64,000 bases of DNA from Flavobacterium chilense. Its GTDB lineage: Bacteria; Bacteroidota; Bacteroidia; Flavobacteriales; Flavobacteriaceae. Location of the stretch: assembly GCF_001602525.1 (NCBI RefSeq), contig NZ_LSYT01000015.1, positions 17,963 to 81,962 of the forward strand, in the 5' to 3' direction. Both the position numbers and the translations under genes were made by a program. Of the stretch, positions 61,089 to 64,000 are shown piece by piece. The notes under the pieces are model-generated. The model searched no databases. It had not been told where the DNA came from and saw only the letters and a program-made list of their open reading frames with translations. Positions within the stretch are counted from its first letter, which is position 1. Each line of letters starts with the position of its first letter.

Positions 61089-61585
61089 AAGCGAAAGGTT
61101 TAGAGATCTCTCAGGAGATTAAATATTTTTATTGAACTTCTAATTTACAAAAGAAATATTAAACCTTTCTCTTTTTTTATTTCTGTTAACATTAAATCGA
61201 AATTTTAACAAGAATAAAAAGTTTTAAAAGCTTTTAAAATTAAAAAAATCAAAATCTTGTTTTTTACGAAAAGTGTAATTCATCCATCAAAACAAACCGT
61301 TAATCGATATTGTGCATATTTATAAAAAATTAACTAAATATCTGATTATTAATCATTTAATGCATTTTTAAAATTAAGTTTTTGACCTAAAAAACAAAAA
61401 AATACTACTTTTTTTCAAGCTAAAAATGACAAAAAAAATTGCTTTTTAAACCATTATTTAACAAAAAAAATACATTTCAACGAGTTTTTAGGTTAGTTGT
61501 AGACAAAAAAAATCAAAACAAATCACTCTCTATAACTTTGATTCTGTTAAAATTTAAGAAATACCACTAACAAAAATCCTAAGTT
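61089..61585. other. Divergent intergenic region, extremely AT-rich
   Basis: About 500 bases between the sixA operon and the surface-protein pair. It holds a perfect AGAGATCTCT palindrome (61102-61111) in the sixA leader and a TAACTTTG -7 match (61533-61540) 45 bases before the 61586 ATG, with no TTG at the usual distance. Nothing else was recognised. Confidence 0.55.
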
Positions 61586-62137
61586 ATGAGAACTAAATCT
61601 ACTCTTGAAAAAGCGGTGAAATTTGTTAACAATTGTAAGTTTATCTTTTCTTTCAAAAACAACATCTTTAAGAAAAATTTATTTGCCTTACTCTTTTTTT
61701 TAATTACCACAATTTCATTCGCACAATCCGGTTCGTGCAATGCTACATTGATTGTTGAAAATAATGGAAACGTTAGAAGTACTCCTCTTGACGGAACTTA
61801 CTACTCGATGGTACTGACTAATAACAGCTCTTCTGCAGACACTTTTGTTTTAAGCAATAAGAATATTAATGCTTCCTGTGCTAATACTGACGGTAGTTCA
61901 ACAGCAGGAAATGTGATAATCAATGCTGATTTTATAGATTCTGAAAGAAATGCTCTTAGCGAAATAACTTTAAGCGCCGGTCAGTCTGTCAACTTTTACA
62001 TTCACATTACTGTACCTGCCGGTACTTCAATCCAAAAATGGTCTTGTAATCAGATTACTGCAACTTCAAAAAACTGTAGCAGCTATGCTGTTGATACTGT
62101 TTTACATACTTACATCATTAATCCGGTTAATGATTAA
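61586..62137 (+). CDS. Secreted hypothetical protein next to the VWA adhesin
   Basis: Protein of 183 residues. A 30-residue charged extension (MRTKSTLEKAVKFVNNCKFI...) precedes the hydrophobic core LFALLFFLITTISFAQ, an extended signal peptide. The mature part (about 47-183) is beta-rich with six cysteines (Cys51 onward, including SGSCNATL and NASCANTDG) and a VPAGTSIQKWSC segment resembling DUF11-like adhesin modules. It lies 37 bases before the VWA gene on the same strand, so it is probably co-expressed and may be a partner or anchor. Function unknown. Confidence 0.7.
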   Translation: MRTKSTLEKAVKFVNNCKFIFSFKNNIFKKNLFALLFFLITTISFAQSGSCNATLIVENNGNVRSTPLDGTYYSMVLTNNSSSADTFVLSNKNINASCANTDGSSTAGNVIINADFIDSERNALSEITLSAGQSVNFYIHITVPAGTSIQKWSCNQITATSKNCSSYAVDTVLHTYIINPVND

Positions 62138-62174
62138 ATAAAATAGATCAGGTATTCCCTTAAAATGATTTAAA

Positions 62175-64000
62175 ATGGAAAAACTATTACTCTCTTTAAG
62201 CAATTTTTTACGAGATATAAAAAAAATATATTTTGTTGTATTATTTCTTCTGTCATCTTTAATTGGTTTCGCACAAACGATAACTACGAACAAAACGGTT
62301 ACAGCAAATGCAACTAATTGTGGTATTGTAAACGTAAAAGTAGATATTACAGGTGCAAATCCAATTACCAGAAATTCAGATGTAATTCTGGCAATCGACA
62401 TATCAGGTAGTATGGGTAACACTATTCCGGGAGATTTTAAAACTTCGATGGATTATGCCAAAGATGCTGCCTTAGCTTTTCTTAATCAGGCAAAAGCAAA
62501 TCCTCAAAACCGAATTGCAATTGTAGCTTACAGTACAACTGCGAGTTTAAAAATAGGTCTTACTTATTTGAACGCTGCAGGTGTAGCTGCTATAACAACT
62601 CAGATTAATGCTCTGCAAGCTACTAATTCGACCAATATTTATGCAGGAATTGTGAGATCTGAAACTGAATTGGAAACCAATGGCCGATTTGATTGCAGTA
62701 CTGCCAGAGCTATTATTTTATTGACAGATGGTGTAACAAACGTAACAGGTACAAGCGGAAATACAAATTGTAATGTTAGTAAAACATCTCAGTGCGTTAC
62801 TGATGCTATCACTGCTGCAACAAATGCTAAAACGACTACAAAATCAAGTGTTGTGTATAACAATCAGGTTTTTTCTGTTGGTCTTTTTGGAGGTATCAGC
62901 GGAAATATAAATACCAACAACAGCGATCAGAATATTGCTAAATATACCTTAGACGGTATTCAGGGAAGTGCTGCTTATATTACACAAAGTGGTGCGAACC
63001 TGACTTCGATTTACAATCAGATTGCGACTCAGATTTCATGGGTAGCACAAAATTTAATTACAAAAGAAACAGTGATTCCCGGTTTTACGATAGGAGCAAT
63101 TACAGCCACCAAAGGAACAGCTTCATTGTCCGGACAAGTGATCACATGGAATGCTGATTTTTTGAATTCAGAAACGATTACTTTAAATTATCAATTGACT
63201 CCAACAGGAACTGCCTGCGGAAATCAAATTGTGAGCACTTCTACTCTGAATTACCAAAACTCATCCTGTGCTGCCGATTCTAAAGCCATCAGTAGTCCGA
63301 GTTATTTTGTACCGTGTGCACCGGTTGTTACAGGAGTTCTAACCGCATGTGGATCTACTACTTTAACAGCTACCACAAATGCCGCTTCGCCAACTTATGT
63401 TTGGTATAAAGATAATGCTGTATTACCAGGTCAAACTTCTGCTACGCTTGTAGCGACAGCTAGTGGGGTTTATAAAGTGGCAGTAAAAAATGGGGTTACG
63501 AATTGTGAATTAACTTCGGCAGATTCAACTGTTTCAATTAGCCCGGCAGCAGCTCTTACTGCACCTGCAAATGCAAGTATTTCAGGATGTGGTACAGCAG
63601 CAATTACAGGACTTCCGTATAGTACAGCAAGTACTAATATAACCTTAGCACAATTAACAACAGCAGGCGGAACATTACCTAACAGTGGGGCAATTGGAAC
63701 TTATACAATATCTTATTCTGATGTTGCTTCCGGTACTTGTCCAACAATTGTTACCCGAACTTTTAAAGTAGCAACAAGTTGTGGAAATATTACTGCTGTA
63801 CAAACTATTACAATTAATGATACTACTGCTCCAACATGGACTACAACAGCAAATGCTTTAAACGTGACTTTGCAATGTAGCGATACAGCAGGATTAACAA
63901 CTGCTCAAAATCAGGCGCCGGTGGCTACAGATAATTGTGGAGGAACGGTAACCTACACTAAAACTAGTGGAACTTTTACTGCAGGTTCTTGCGCTAACTC
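62175..64000 (+). CDS. Large VWA-domain surface adhesin (3' end outside window)
   Basis: Open from ATG at 62175 to the window edge (608 codons). A signal peptide (MEKLLLSLSNFLRDIKK..., core IYFVVLFLLSSLIGFAQ) is followed by a DUF11-like N-domain and a von Willebrand A domain (about 67-300). Its MIDAS motif DISGS is Asp75, Ser77 and Ser79, with the later acidic residue in LLTDG. Downstream are Ig/PKD-like units (VWYKDNAVLPGQTSATL) and the first of the repeats common in Flavobacterium giant adhesins (TINDTTAPTWTT, LQCSD, VATDNCGGT). A C-terminal T9SS sorting domain is expected beyond the window. It is likely a gliding or attachment adhesin. Confidence 0.87.
   Translation, partial: MEKLLLSLSNFLRDIKKIYFVVLFLLSSLIGFAQTITTNKTVTANATNCGIVNVKVDITGANPITRNSDVILAIDISGSMGNTIPGDFKTSMDYAKDAALAFLNQAKANPQNRIAIVAYSTTASLKIGLTYLNAAGVAAITTQINALQATNSTNIYAGIVRSETELETNGRFDCSTARAIILLTDGVTNVTGTSGNTNCNVSKTSQCVTDAITAATNAKTTTKSSVVYNNQVFSVGLFGGISGNINTNNSDQNIAKYTLDGIQGSAAYITQSGANLTSIYNQIATQISWVAQNLITKETVIPGFTIGAITATKGTASLSGQVITWNADFLNSETITLNYQLTPTGTACGNQIVSTSTLNYQNSSCAADSKAISSPSYFVPCAPVVTGVLTACGSTTLTATTNAASPTYVWYKDNAVLPGQTSATLVATASGVYKVAVKNGVTNCELTSADSTVSISPAAALTAPANASISGCGTAAITGLPYSTASTNITLAQLTTAGGTLPNSGAIGTYTISYSDVASGTCPTIVTRTFKVATSCGNITAVQTITINDTTAPTWTTTANALNVTLQCSDTAGLTTAQNQAPVATDNCGGTVTYTKTSGTFTAGSCAN

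Noticed and set aside
61102..61111. AGAGATCTCT palindrome as an operator
   Set aside because: Ten-base palindromes are frequent by chance; there is no adjacent regulator or repeat to support it.

Overview
The window is ordinary chromosomal DNA from a Bacteroidota member, most likely Flavobacterium or a close relative. The base composition is AT-rich. Secreted proteins end in a type IX secretion (T9SS) sorting domain, and there is an ECF sigma / FecR / TonB-receptor trio. Many start regions carry the Bacteroidetes promoter pattern (a TTG about 20 bases before TAnnTTTG) and lack Shine-Dalgarno sequences. No tRNA, rRNA, insertion sequence, prophage or CRISPR array was seen. Two genes run off the edges: a TonB-dependent receptor on the left and a von Willebrand factor A (VWA) adhesin on the right.

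Layout. 1-3266 (minus): TonB receptor, FecR anti-sigma and ECF sigma, a cell-surface signalling unit. 3519-10238 (minus): a DUF4377/META protein and a 1767-residue secreted M43 metalloprotease with five ~265-residue repeats. 10888-15459 (plus): a three-gene cluster of two flavin amine oxidases and a possibly haem-binding beta-barrel protein. 15547-24784: SIMPL protein, rhomboid protease, LpxL-type acyltransferase, GlmM, ACP phosphodiesterase, gamma-glutamyltransferase, CLC channel and a Fic AMPylase. 24886-37015: uvrA, a structured-RNA repeat, a LOG protein, a degenerate M1-like protein, a fused E1 dehydrogenase, kdsB and a PQQ-propeller protein. 37129-41264: DODA-type dioxygenase, RecD-like helicase, DUF3822 and rsmD. 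41357-46240: a TonB-type outer-membrane receptor divergent from a histidine kinase / response regulator pair. 46461-52530: small membrane protein, panE, a dicarboxylate symporter, RNase P RNA (rnpB), and a run of small envelope genes (LysM, BON lipoprotein, NTF2-like, membrane and DUF6000-like proteins). 52816-54560: dnaX, split by a slippery A10 run. 54653-61088 (minus): oxidoreductases, a Crp/Fnr regulator, a TMEM175-type channel, then the sixA-ppk-ppx polyphosphate operon. 61586-64000: a small secreted protein and the VWA adhesin.

The observations most worth following are these. (i) dnaX needs a -1 shift on an A10-G slippery run to make tau. (ii) Two copies of a ~77-base structured element lie in opposite orientation, and their hairpin arms differ but covary. 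(iii) Three GTTAAT half-sites at exact 11-bp spacing lie between the two-component operon and its divergent receptor. (iv) The Fic gene appears leaderless, with a 13-bp inverted repeat wrapped around its promoter. (v) The two-oxidase/beta-barrel cluster may be an uncharacterised amine-oxidation pathway. (vi) An M1-peptidase-like protein has lost its zinc motif.
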